In this document: positions 55,901-64,000 of the stretch, one piece after another
Position numbering within the stretch: the stretch's first letter is position 1
Layout of the letters: each line of letters begins with the position of its first letter
DNA from: Azorinus chamasolen
Taxonomy: Eukaryota; Mollusca; Bivalvia; Cardiida; Solecurtidae
NCBI GenBank assembly: GCA_963576725.1
Contig: OY755246.1
Coordinates: 74,517,467 to 74,581,466, forward strand
Direction of reading: 5' to 3'
Length of the DNA stretch: 64,000 nucleotides
Translations under genes and position numbers: made by a program
The notes under the pieces: generated by a model
Database searches by the model: none
What the model was told of the DNA's origin: nothing
What the model saw: the letters and a program-made list of their open reading frames with translations, nothing else

Positions 55901-56472
55901 AAACAGTCTCTTGTCATCTCTGTGTATAAACAGTCTCAGTCTCTTGTCATCTCTGTGTATAAACAGTCTCAGTCTCTTGTCATCTCTGTGTATTAACAGT
56001 CTCGTCATCTCTGTGTATAAACAGTCTCTTGTCATCCCTGTGTATAAACAGTCTCTTGTCACCTCTGTGTATAAACAGTCTCTTGTCATCCCTGTGTATA
56101 AACAGTCTCTTGTCATCTCTGTGTATAAACAGTGTCTTGTCATCTCTGTGTATAAACAGTCTCTTGTCATCTCTGTGTATTAACAGTATCTTGTCATCTC
56201 TGTGTATAAACAGTGTCTTGTCATCTCTGTGTATAAACAGTCTCTTGTCATCTCTGTGTATTAACAGTCTCTTGTCATCTCTGTGTATAAACAGTGTCTT
56301 GTCATCTCTGTGTATAAACAGTGTCTTGTCATCTCTGTGTATAAACAGTCTCTTGTCATCTCTGTGTATAAAGAGTCTCTTGTCATCTCTGTGTATAAAC
56401 AGTCTCAGTCTCTTGTCATCTCTGTGTATAAACAGTCTCAGTCTCTTGTTATCTCTGTGTATAAACAGTGTC
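52916..56472. repeat. 27-bp satellite, ~130 copies
   Basis: Unit TCTTGTCATCTCTGTGTATA + AACAGTC; variants CCCTG, TATTAAC, AGTGTC and a 6-bp longer form AGTCTCAGTCTC. 27 bp = 9 codons without stop gives plus frames of 242, 243, 193, 244 codons (LLSSLCINS) and minus frames to 358 codons (RLFIHRDDK). These are artefacts: no start context, composition identical to the satellite, and both strands open. Ends abruptly at TTTGCAAACTGC. Confidence 0.97.
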
Positions 56473-56489
56473 TTTGCAAACTGCTTCTG

Positions 56490-56745
56490 AATAGATATCT
56501 TGATATGTCAAATATTTTGCAAGTCTTATAGACGCTAGGTTACTCAGTGTTGATATGTCAAACATTTGGCAAGTCTTATAGACGCTAGCTTACTCAGTGT
56601 TGATATGTCAAACATTTGGCTATTCTTATAGACGCTAGCTTACTCAGTGTTGATATGTCAAACATTTGGCAAGTCTTATAGACGCTAGCTTACTCAGTGT
56701 TGATATGTCAAACATTTGGCAAGTCTTATAGACGTTAGGTGTATG
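56490..56745. repeat. 50-bp tandem repeat, 5 copies
   Basis: GTTGATATGTCAAACATTTG + GCAAGTCTTATAGACGCTAG + CTTACTCAGT, nearly identical between copies. Directly follows the 27-bp satellite. Confidence 0.95.
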
Positions 56746-57164
56746 TTTTTGTATAATATACAGTAAGTATGAAAACAGTTAAAGCAACCGCGTGTTTTAC
56801 ATTTGTACAATCTGGACAACATATCTGCAAAGAATGCCATTATTCTTTTAAGGTCGGGTTTCCTCTTTTTGTCTTCCTTAAAGATGACCAGATCTACACG
56901 CCGTGTCACCAAGATCCCTACTGACCGGTTACAAAGTGGCCCATAATGTGTAAAACAGTGTTATGTACATTTATTATGGAAGCAATAAGTCTCCAACAAG
57001 CATTACCGGAAGTCATTAAAACAAGAGTCAAATGCACTGTTTAATGCAAACCAGTATTTTGATGGCGTAAACTAACCTTTAGCATGATTAGCAAATTATA
57101 GTCCACAAGTCGTGTTATCCTTTTTAATATCTGATAATTATTTAATTTTTTGTTCCTATTCGAA
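56746..57164. other. No recognised feature
   Basis: A 72-codon minus frame (56694-56912) starts in the 50-bp repeat and has no domain. Otherwise AT-rich unique sequence. Confidence 0.4.
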
Positions 57165-57440
57165 ACTGTTAAACACTGTAGATAGGTATCAACCATCGAG
57201 ATACATCTAAATCTATTAAACACTGCATATCGGCTCCAACCATCGAATTAATGACAGTGACTGTTAAACATTGTAGATCGGTATCAACCACCGAGTTACT
57301 GATAGTAACTGATAAACATTGTCGATTAGTAGTAAACATCGATGTACTGCTAGTGACATAAAAACTGTAGATCGTTATCAACCACCGAGTTACTTTCATT
57401 GACTGATAAATACTGTCTATCAGTACTAACACTCGAGTTA
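57165..57440. repeat. ~48-62-bp degenerate tandem repeat, 5 copies
   Basis: TGTAGATCGGTATCAACCAC, CGAGTTAC, TGATAAACAT. Degenerate; distantly like the palindrome-arm motifs (CGAGTTACT). Confidence 0.75.
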
Positions 57441-57735
57441 CCCTTGAATAAATATGAGCACGCACAATATGAAGAGTTTGGTCTCTACTGGTTCATAATG
57501 AATAGCCAATGTTAGAGGAAAATGACACTTGACCTTGACCTGTGACCTTGACCAGGTACCACTTAAAAGATGCAGTGCTATGAGATGCATATGCATGCCA
57601 ATAGTGAAGTCATTATCTGTACCAAAGTGAAAAGTAATAGCCGCCATTAAATTTAGGACAGCATTACATTTGACCTTTGACACATAACTGTGACCTGATC
57701 CAAACACACCTGATCAGGAGCCGCTCTGTTTGCAT
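57441..57735 (-). mobile_element. Decayed ATGCCCC-family unit and MITE half-core
   Basis: GACCTTGACCTGTGACCTTG, GATGCATATGCATGCCAATA and CATTTGACCTTTGACAC are the complement of the 8-9 kb internal units. ACCTGATCAGGAGCCGCTCTGTTTGCATATG at 57705-57735 is half of a MITE core. Confidence 0.5.
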
Positions 57736-58139
57736 ATGAAATTACAATTGATCAGACTTCCGGTTTACCAATACCAAACACTCCTGTGTATATATTACAG
57801 GGAATCTGTGAAATCAGGAATTTCACGAAATGCCTGAAATTTTCAGGAATTTCACGCAATTCCTAAAAAACCAGTATCATTCAACACATATATTCTGACT
57901 GCAATTTCAGGAACTGTGTGAAATAGCCACTTCTATTTTTAACAATTTTTTTCTCAAGAAATTATGATTGTAGATGCTATGTAGATCATAGATGATATTA
58001 TGGTTATGATAATGATATTAGTCATTATAATTATAGAATGTATGTTCATTTAAAAGCCATTTATCTTCAGGACATTGTTAAATTCTGTATTCTCACATTT
58101 GTTTGTTCATGCGTTTCATGATAATTTGAAACACTTATT

Positions 58140-58290
58140 GATCTCTCAGACAGTGTGATAAACACTTATTGATCTCTCAAACAGTGTGATAAACACTCAG
58201 ACAGTGTGATAAACACTCAGACAGTGTGATAAACACTTATTGATCTTTCAGACAGTGTGATAAACACTTATTGATCTTTCAGACAGTGTG
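58140..58290. repeat. 31-bp/20-bp tandem repeat
   Basis: CAGACAGTGTGATAAACACT, TATTGATCTCT: five long and two short units. Confidence 0.9.
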
Positions 58291-58309
58291 ATAAATAGGA
58301 GTCTATGAT

Positions 58310-58450
58310 ATTTGCCCCCTTTCCGACATTTGCCCCTGGACATTTGCCCCCTATTTTAAATTGGTGGGCATTTGTCCCCTGCCGTTTTAGCTGTAGCGGA
58401 CATTTGCTCCCCGGTCTTTTCGATATGGCGGACATTTGTCCCATTCTAAT
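58310..58450. repeat. GGACATTTGCCCC motif cluster
   Basis: GACATTTG(C/T)CCCC occurs five times at irregular spacing, some preceded by GGC. The spacing is too irregular for a simple satellite. Function unknown. Confidence 0.6.
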
Positions 58451-58572
58451 TTTTTTCTTCACATCAAATATGTAACAATATGTTACATACAGATGTTAGC
58501 TTATATTAGGAAAGGTGTAAAATACACTGAAACGTGTGTATCACAATTCATTTGATTCATACTTTGTACTTG

Positions 58573-58618
58573 CAGTGATAAGTACAGTACAACCTGTGTA
58601 TAGTGCCTCGCTTTAGAT
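58573..58618. repeat. Single outlying copy of the 60.3 kb 54-bp unit
   Basis: GCAGTGATAAGTACAGTACA, ACCTGTGTATAGTGCCTCGC, TTTAGA: matches the array unit 1.7 kb downstream. Confidence 0.75.
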
Positions 58619-58651
58619 GCATGTATGTGCTATATCTGCTTATGTGTGCTT

Positions 58652-58837
58652 TTAACCCCTACAGTGCTGGAGCCGAGATTTACACTCCTGCAAACAATGT
58701 AGACCCAGATCAGTGGGCTCCAGAAGGAGCCCTCAGATCAGGGACTATGCAGTTTGCTATAAATTTCAGTGCTTCTTTTAGAGACAATAGTTACATTGTC
58801 GTTAAATTTTCCGATAGTCCAGTAATATAGGGGTTAA
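58652..58837. mobile_element. TTAA-bounded MITE, CCCCTA ends
   Basis: TTAACCCCTACAGTG at 58652 and ATATAGGGGTTAA ending 58837, both with TTAA; core palindrome 58691-58756 (TGCAAACAATGTAGACCCAG..GGGACTATGCAGTTTGC). A variant of the main MITE with altered TIR. Confidence 0.7.
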
Positions 58838-58989
58838 TCAAACTGTTTATATTTTCTTTTGCTTACGAAACTATACTCTCTTAGCTAAATCTTGACTTAC
58901 AGGCTGGTCATAATATTTTCATAAATTTTATTGAAACAATCTTACTGTGATATAAAGTCTTTTAAAAATTAGTGCTATTGAGTGTTTCA

Positions 58990-59805
58990 GAACGGGTTTA
59001 TTCCCATTTCGTCTACTTCCCATTTCGTCTACTGTAATTCATTCCCATTTCGTCTACTCTAAAAATTTACCCTGTTCCCATTTCGTCTACTGTTATAATT
59101 AAGTTATATTTACTCAGTTATTTTATTAATATCGTACAAGATTCAGATATTTTAGGACTTTTTAATGTGTTGTCATAATTTTTTATACTTTCTTTTAATA
59201 TTTAAGATGCTTTTTTGTGCAGCAGACTTAATCCACAGTAGTATTTTTGACACCTATCACTGTTAGAGGGCCATTGCATAATCATGTTTTCTTAAGAATT
59301 ACCATCATTTATAGCAGTTGGGCCATTGCATAATCATGTTTTCACAGTTTTCTTAAGCATTACCATGAGTTACATCAGTTGGGTTTGGACCCAGATCAAA
59401 AGTTTAGATGATGATCATTTTCCTTGATTGGCTGAAGTGGTTTCTTGTTTTTTTAAAATTGCATTTTTGCTTGCATAAAATTTCTAAGATAAACCTTAAA
59501 ACTCCTACACAACCCTGTTTTTGGTTTTGATCCAGATCAATAATTTGGGTCAAGATCAACCAAAACATTACAACTTGATATTAAAAAGTCCTCAAATGCA
59601 TGAATTTTGTGTGCTGTGAAGATAATATAATATTGATCAAAGACATAAAAATATAAGTTCATGGCAGTAGACATGAAAAATATAAGCAGTAGACGAAATG
59701 GGAAAGGGTGTAAAATTAGGAGTAGACGAATTGGGAACAAAAGCCAAAATAGTAGACGAAATGGGAAGTAGACGAAATGGGAAGTAGACGAAATGGGAAG
59801 TTACC
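58990..59805. mobile_element. Foldback-type element with repeated-motif ends
   Basis: TTCCCATTTCGTCTAC appears four times at 59001-59095 and its complement GTAGACGAAATGGGAA five times at 59690-59798. The interior is ~600 bp, AT-rich, non-coding. TIRs made of short tandem motifs are typical of foldback elements. Two CATAATCATGTTTTC repeats lie inside (59275-59345). Confidence 0.75.
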
Positions 59806-60227
59806 TCAGAACGATGCCTCATGATGCAGGTCCGTGATGTGACATCCAACTGCAACACCAATGGTTAATAAACCCTCCTTGTTTTAATAATGTTAAACAT
59901 TCTGGTTTTTATGTAAATTTATTTTTAGCTGTGCTTAAATTGCTTTAATGTGATATTTAACAAATGCACCTATCAGAAAAATGCCAATTCTGAATATCCA
60001 TTTCCATTTTTTAATTAATTTAATCTGCTTGCAGATTTTATGGAAAATAATCTTTTAATAAGTATATTATAAAGACAGGATTGGCATTTTTCTCATAGGC
60101 TAAATTATATCTTACTTATTTTACTTGTAGCTACTTTATGTTTGTTTACATACACTTGAAATATAGTCGGTTATAAAAGCTCTTGAGAGCTTCTGTTATT
60201 TGTATATGTGTTGCCGACTCAAAATAA
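59806..60227. other. Unclassified; possible retroelement 3' tail
   Basis: The end GCCGACTCAAAATAAAGC contains AATAAA at 60221, followed at once by the (TTATC)n run, an arrangement seen at 3' ends of some non-LTR retrotransposons. No reverse transcriptase upstream. Confidence 0.35.
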
Positions 60228-60252
60228 AGCTTATCTTATCTTATCTTATCTC
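60228..60252. repeat. (TTATC)n microsatellite
   Basis: Four to five copies of TTATC following AATAAAGC. Confidence 0.9.
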
Positions 60253-60689
60253 AGAGAGTACTTGTAGTGATAGGTACAGTACAACCTGTCTACAGTGCCT
60301 CGCTTTAGAGAGTACTTGCAGTGATAAGTAGAGTACAAGTGATAAGTAGAGTACAACCTGTCTATAGTGCCTCGCTTTAGAGAGTACTTGCAGTGATAAG
60401 TAGAGTACATGTCTATAGTGCCTCGCTTTAGAGAGTACTTGCAGTGATAAGTAGAGTACATGTCTATAGTGCCTCGCTTTAGAGAGTACTTGTAGTGATA
60501 GGTACAGTACAACCTGTCTACAGTGCCTCGCTTTAGAGAGTACTTGCAGTGATAAGTAGAGTACAAGTGATAAGTAGAGTACAACCTGTCTATAGTGCCT
60601 CGCTTTAGAGAGTACTTGCAGTGATAAGTACAGTACAACCAGTCTATAGTGCCTCGCTTTAGAGACCATTATTGACAAGTTTTACTGTA
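60251..60689 (+). mobile_element. pogo/Tigger-like MITE with 54-bp terminal amplification
   Basis: TACAGTACAACCTGTC (60275) and GACAAGTTTTACTGTA (60674-60689) are inverted ends of the pogo-like type seen at 30.75 kb. The left end plus TATAGTGCCTCGCTTTAGAG and AGTACTTGCAGTGATAAG is repeated seven times (54 bp; two copies with an extra 18 bp AGTGATAAGTAGAGTACA). The minus-strand frames (145 and 130 codons) are repeat translations. Confidence 0.75.
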
Positions 60690-60937
60690 AATACAAAAGT
60701 GTTATAATGTAGAATTGCATTTTTGAGTAATCATTCAATACTAAATAAATTAAGATTCTCTATGTAAATTAATTCTCCAGGTTACCTGCATATATATGTC
60801 AGCCATGTCAAGTACATCTGAATATGTTTCTTATGAAAAAATAAAAGAGTATTGAACTCATAAGATATTCTTCGAGTGTATTTTTAGTAATTAAGTGACC
60901 CAGATAATTAATTGGAAGAATCATAGTGAAGAAAAAA
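60690..60937. other. No recognised feature
   Basis: AT-rich spacer between the pogo-like MITE and the right TIR of the 3.3 kb composite. Confidence 0.4.
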
Positions 60938-61358
60938 ATCAGGAATTTCGTGAAATGACCGGGCTGATTTTTCAGGAATTACGTGAAATTCCTTAAAATT
61001 TCAGGCAATACACGAAATGCCTGAGTGAATCAGTCATTTCACGAAACGCCAGAAATGTTCAGGCATTTCGTGAAATTCCTGATTTCAGATTTCCTGTAAC
61101 ATATATATGACCTTATAACTAAATCAGATTGTTGATATTAATTTCATGGTTAGCTTGAAACCTTATGTGACTATGACTTATGCAGGTGGTATGTTAAAAT
61201 ACTTAAATGTGACATTTAGTTTTGAAAAAAATAAAGATAAGGTGTTTTTTTCCCATACTAGCAAAGATAAAAGAAATCATTTGACATATTAATTCTACCA
61301 AACTATTTTAATTTTGTAGCATTGATTACAAATTTAATGAGTATACTTTTAATAATAA

Positions 61359-61612
61359 CAAGATGTGTTTGTGAAACACTATGCCCCGACCTTTGACCCT
61401 GAAGGATGACATTGACCTTTGACCCATGGACCAGGGAGTTGAACGCGACACATCGTCTTTGTGTGGTGACCATTTGTGCCAGGTTATTTTGAAATCCATT
61501 CACAAATAAAAAAGTTATTAAAGGAACACGAAATTTGGGACGGACGGATGGAAGGACGGACGGACGGAATGACGTACAATGCGATTACTATACGTCCGCC
61601 GTTGGTGGCATA
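61359..61612 (-). mobile_element. Short complete ATGCCCC-family element, reverse orientation
   Basis: Read on the minus strand: 5' TATGCCACCAACGGCGGACG hairpin, GTAATCGCATTG, a TCCGTCCG leader, a single internal unit, and GGGGCATAGTGTTTCACAAACAC, ATCTTG at the 3' end. About 254 bp; the minimal version of the 7.87 kb element and the source type for the insertion at 7179. Confidence 0.75.
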
Positions 61613-61783
61613 CAAAGTTATGATATATTCAGTTCACTAGGGTCAAGCTATTTAAATACTAGAGAGCTTAATTACATACCTTTAACCATACTTCAAATAT
61701 CATAACGCTTTTTTTCATTTTCAGAACATTTTGAAAGGGTAAACTGTTCTGAAAGCCCTTGTTTTATTCTGGAATAAGGGGAA

Positions 61784-61799
61784 GGGGGGGGGGGGGGGG
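61784..61799. repeat. poly-G run
   Basis: Sixteen consecutive G after GGGGAA. Similar runs at 22984, 40291, 50118 and 51534. Confidence 0.95.
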
Positions 61800-61934
61800 C
61801 TAAGTACTGAAGAATAAACACAAACTGCTGGCTGTAGAGATGAGTTTAATTGTACAAACTTTTAATAACCAAACAGTCCTAACTACATGTATGCTCTTTG
61901 AATAATTGTTGGCCACTATATCCACTATTACCCC

Positions 61935-62170
61935 TTTTAACTCATATAAATACGTTTTCACATCTTTACAAACAGAGTAGACCCAGATCAGACAAATCAT
62001 ACCAATCTGATCAGGCTTTGTTCTGATTGCTTATGATATAAAATAAAGATCTGATTATATAGTTTCTGTCATTGCAAAAACTCTGTGTTCAGAAAAAATA
62101 CAAAAGATAAACTTATTGATATTTATGATGTCATAAGTTTTGCATGAATATTCAACAGACAAAGGGCTAA
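61935..62170 (-). mobile_element. TTAA-type MITE, reverse orientation, decayed
   Basis: CTTTTAACTCATATAAATACG, TTTACAAACAGAGTAGACCC, a shortened palindrome at 61970-62030 (ATCAGACAAATC..CAATCTGATCAGG), then TATATAGTTTCTGTCATTGC and GCATGAATATTCAACAG. It aligns with the left flank of the 62255 element. Confidence 0.65.
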
Positions 62171-62254
62171 TATAATATAATGAGTTAGTATATGGCATCA
62201 TAAGTATTAGGTCCATTATCCCTTAACTTCATAAAGATGCCTTTCTACACCTTA

Positions 62255-63298
62255 TACCCCCATTCCACTGGGCGGCGGTTCCACTGCGCTCATGGCGCTC
62301 CTCCAAAATCTTCCAAATCGCCACAGAAGCGCCGTCATGTGCCTAATTTTGGGTATTTCTAGTACGCTTCTAGTACGCTTCAATAACGATCTCGCTGCGC
62401 TGTTTACGATCCTGTCGAGATGTTGCTGCGCTTCTATGGCGCTTGATGTCTCTCCAAGACGCTTCTGCTACGCTTCCACTACGACACGGGATTTCAGGCT
62501 ACGCTTCGTCTACGCTTACTACGTTGCTGTTACGACCTTGCTTCGACCTAAGCGCAGGAGCTGCGCTTCTGTTGCGCTTTTGGAACGTTTCTATATAAAA
62601 TAGGTGATTAAATTGCTTTCGAAGCAGTTATCATCCTTCGAAGAAAAATGGGTCAAATTATTTTGAAGACCCAGATCAAGAAAAACACAGTGTTGGGCCT
62701 GATCTAGGTCTTCTTTTTGTTACGTCTTCCTATGGAGTGACTCAAGCATTAACCTTTTCCCTGTTCAATATTCATGTAAGAAATAATGATCTTATGAATA
62801 TTTAGTAGCTGCATTTTTAAAATTTAACCTTTTTAAGAAATGTTTTTGCTTTGACAAAAACTGTAGAATCATATCTACATCATGTTATGAGCAAACAGAG
62901 CAGACCCTGATCAGACGGCTCCAATAGGAGCTGTCTGATCTGGGTCTACTCTGTTTGCAAATGTGTGAAAAAGCATTTGTATGCGGACAAATATCTCGGC
63001 GCTTTTGTTGCGATGCGACTGTGATTTGCTACGTTACTCACGCTGCGGCTACGATACTGCTGCGTTCATGAATTTCTTACTACGCTTTTGCGGCGATTCG
63101 AGTCCACGGCGATGCCGCTACGATTGTTTTGAGCAAGGTCAAAACAATCGCCGTGAAGTGGCGATCAAGAAGCTTCTGTTACGCTTCTACTACGATCAGG
63201 GCGTTTCTTCTGTGCTGTTGCCGTTCCTGCTACGATTCACGGCGTTTTTACCAAAATTTCGAAGCGTAGCGAAATCGCCTCTCAGTGGAATGGGGGTA
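62255..63298. mobile_element. 1.04 kb TIR element with CTACGCTTC-rich interior
   Basis: Perfect 16-bp inverted ends TACCCCCATTCCACTG and CAGTGGAATGGGGGTA; if TA is a target duplication the TIR is CCCCCATTCCACTG. The interior is rich in variants of CTACGCTTCTACTACG and GCGCTTCTGTTGCG, GC-richer than its surroundings, and holds another MITE (62749-62983). The 103- and 106-codon plus frames (62292, 62981) reflect this motif composition and have no domain. Superfamily unassigned. Confidence 0.75.
62749..62983 (+). mobile_element. TTAA-type MITE nested in the TIR element
   Basis: TTAACCTTTTCCCTGTTCAA at 62749; core 62891-62958 (GCAAACAGAGCAGACCCTGA..GGAGCTGTCTGATCTGGGTC, TACTCTGTTTGC). The right end GTGAAAAAGCATTTGTATGC lacks the AGGGAAAGGGTTAA terminus. 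Confidence 0.7.
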
Positions 63299-63552
63299 TG
63301 AGCAAACAGAGTAGATTCAGATCAGACAGCTCCACAAGAGTCATCCGATCAGGGTCTTCTCTGAAAATGCTTATGACAAATTATATATACGTATATATGA
63401 TTCTACAGTTTCTGCCATGGCCAAAATCTCCTGTGTCCATGTGCTACAATAACAATAGAATATAACTTATTCTAATTAATATTCATGATATCTTTATTTC
63501 TTACATGAATAATCATGGGGTAAAGTGTTATATTCACCAGGAAAAGGGTCAA

Positions 63553-64000
63553 TGGCTACCAGTGATACCAAAATGGGTTCAGTTCAATCATCTTGTACAC
63601 ATGTACATACAGGGATTGCATAAATCATCTGATTTGACTTTGATGATGATCTTATTGACATTTTCAAGTTAACAAGTCTGTGATGTCATGTGCATGGTGG
63701 CCCTCTAAACATGTATGGGATTTGCAGATATTCTCCTAGATTCTATCACTATCTAAACAACTGTTCCTGTCCTTTCAGGAATGTTGGTATGTTTAATTTC
63801 ACTCTTCTGGCACACAGTTCTTCACTGACAGTAAATCCACAATCTGCCATTATCTCGTCTACAGTCCTGGCAAGAGGTAATCCAAAAATAGCAATGTTTT
63901 GTGATGTAATTGCCATTGGCTCGTCCACCAAATAAGTGTGAAATGTTCATAATAAAACCATTTGGAGCAATTACAGAGGCATCAAAAGGCGTCAATATGA
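63553..64000. other. Non-repeat end of window
   Basis: Apart from the short frame at 63749-63916 no repeat or element is seen; this is one of the few stretches that could hold host exons. Confidence 0.4.
63749..63916 (-). CDS. Possible short coding sequence or exon, unknown function
   Basis: ATG at 63914-63916 (complement) to a TAG at 63749 gives 55 codons; the frame is open a little further upstream. Residues read like ordinary soluble protein: MAITSQNIAIFGLPLARTVD at the start, then EIMADCGFTVSEELC and RRVKLNIPTFLKGQEQ. Codon use is balanced and, unlike other frames here, it is not made of a repeat. Against it: short, no neighbour, no clear acceptor, and the opposite strand is also open over 63690-63935. 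The plus strand has a CCTTTCAG|G acceptor-like and AAGAG|GTAATC donor-like pair at 63779 and 63873. I do not recognise a domain. Confidence 0.3.
   Translation of the reverse strand: MAITSQNIAIFGLPLARTVDEIMADCGFTVSEELCARRVKLNIPTFLKGQEQLFR

Larger units (their letters stand above)
57795..61099. mobile_element. 3.3 kb composite with long terminal inverted repeats
   Basis: Left end TTACAGGGAATCTGTGAAAT, CAGGAATTTCACGAAATGCC; right end GGCATTTCGTGAAATTCCTG, ATTTCAGATTTCCTGTAA, an inverted match of ~60 bp with few gaps. The GGAATTTC(A/G)TGAAAT motif is itself palindromic and repeated in both ends (57810-57870, 60938-61090). No transposase reading frame; the interior is filled by other inserts. Target duplication unclear: the flanks are both TATA-rich. 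hAT-like CAGGG ends are possible but unproven. Confidence 0.6.
62225..63552 (-). mobile_element. TTAA-type MITE split by a TIR element (outer shell of a nest)
   Basis: Left piece 62225-62254 (CTTAACTTCATAAAGATGCC, TTTCTACACCTTA) and right piece 63299-63552 (TGAGCAAACAGAGTAGATTC ... GAAAAGGGTCAA) join into a reverse-oriented MITE comparable to 61935-62170 when 62255-63298 is removed. The palindrome is at 63304-63360. Confidence 0.65.

Noticed and set aside
52891..56490. Long frames on both strands (up to 358 codons) as genes
   Set aside because: 27-bp satellite translated; both strands open, identical composition throughout.
60241..60678. 145-codon minus-strand frame
   Set aside because: 54-bp amplified transposon end; 18 codons per unit.
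62292..62603. Arginine-rich 103-codon protein
   Set aside because: Lies inside the TIR element and mirrors its CTACGCTTC motif content; no domain.

Overview
This is eukaryotic, repeat-saturated intergenic DNA with no convincing intact protein-coding gene. The most likely source is a bivalve mollusc, probably a heterodont clam. That is inferred from the style of its dispersed repeats (short elements beginning AGCTCACC or ATGCCCCC and ending in a hairpin plus CTCTTG) and from memory of such repeats in bivalve genomes; no host gene fixes the species. Nearly all long open reading frames here are artefacts of satellites whose period is a multiple of three (24, 27, 39, 54 bp) or whose units lack stops.

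Layout. 1-23.9 kb is a mosaic of nested, non-autonomous Helitron/Helentron-like elements. They have a 5' terminal hairpin, internal tandem units of about 140-170 bp, a subterminal inverted copy of the 5' end, and a 3' hairpin followed by CTCTTG or CTAG. Between and inside them lie copies of a roughly 230-250 bp MITE with TTAA ends, TIR CCCTTTCCCT and a central palindrome of about 68 bp. From 24 to 25 kb is the longest low-repeat stretch. From 25.1 to 35.5 kb come four large satellites (50, 58, 43 and 39 bp units). From 35.5 to 42.6 kb is mixed sequence with MITEs, a broken GIY-YIG fragment of a Penelope-like retroelement and a degenerate hammerhead-ribozyme-like motif. From 41.4 to 44.5 kb are 24-bp and 20-bp satellites; 44.7-46.1 kb has two tRNA-like sequences; 48.6-56.5 kb is an 88-bp satellite that flips orientation near 52.40 kb and then abuts a 27-bp satellite of about 130 copies. 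From 57 to 63.6 kb is a stack of TIR elements: a 3.3 kb TIR composite, a foldback element, a pogo-like MITE with an amplified terminus, and a three-level nest at 62.2-63.55 kb.

How the parts relate. Several nestings leave recognisable empty sites or consensus targets, so insertion order can be read directly. Repeatedly, a tandem array is built from a terminus or palindrome arm of a nearby transposon family (29-bp, 32-bp, 24-bp triplicate, 43-bp, 54-bp and 21-bp arrays), suggesting that DNA-transposon ends seed satellites in this genome. The only candidate host coding sequence is a short minus-strand reading frame at 63.75-63.92 kb that I do not recognise.
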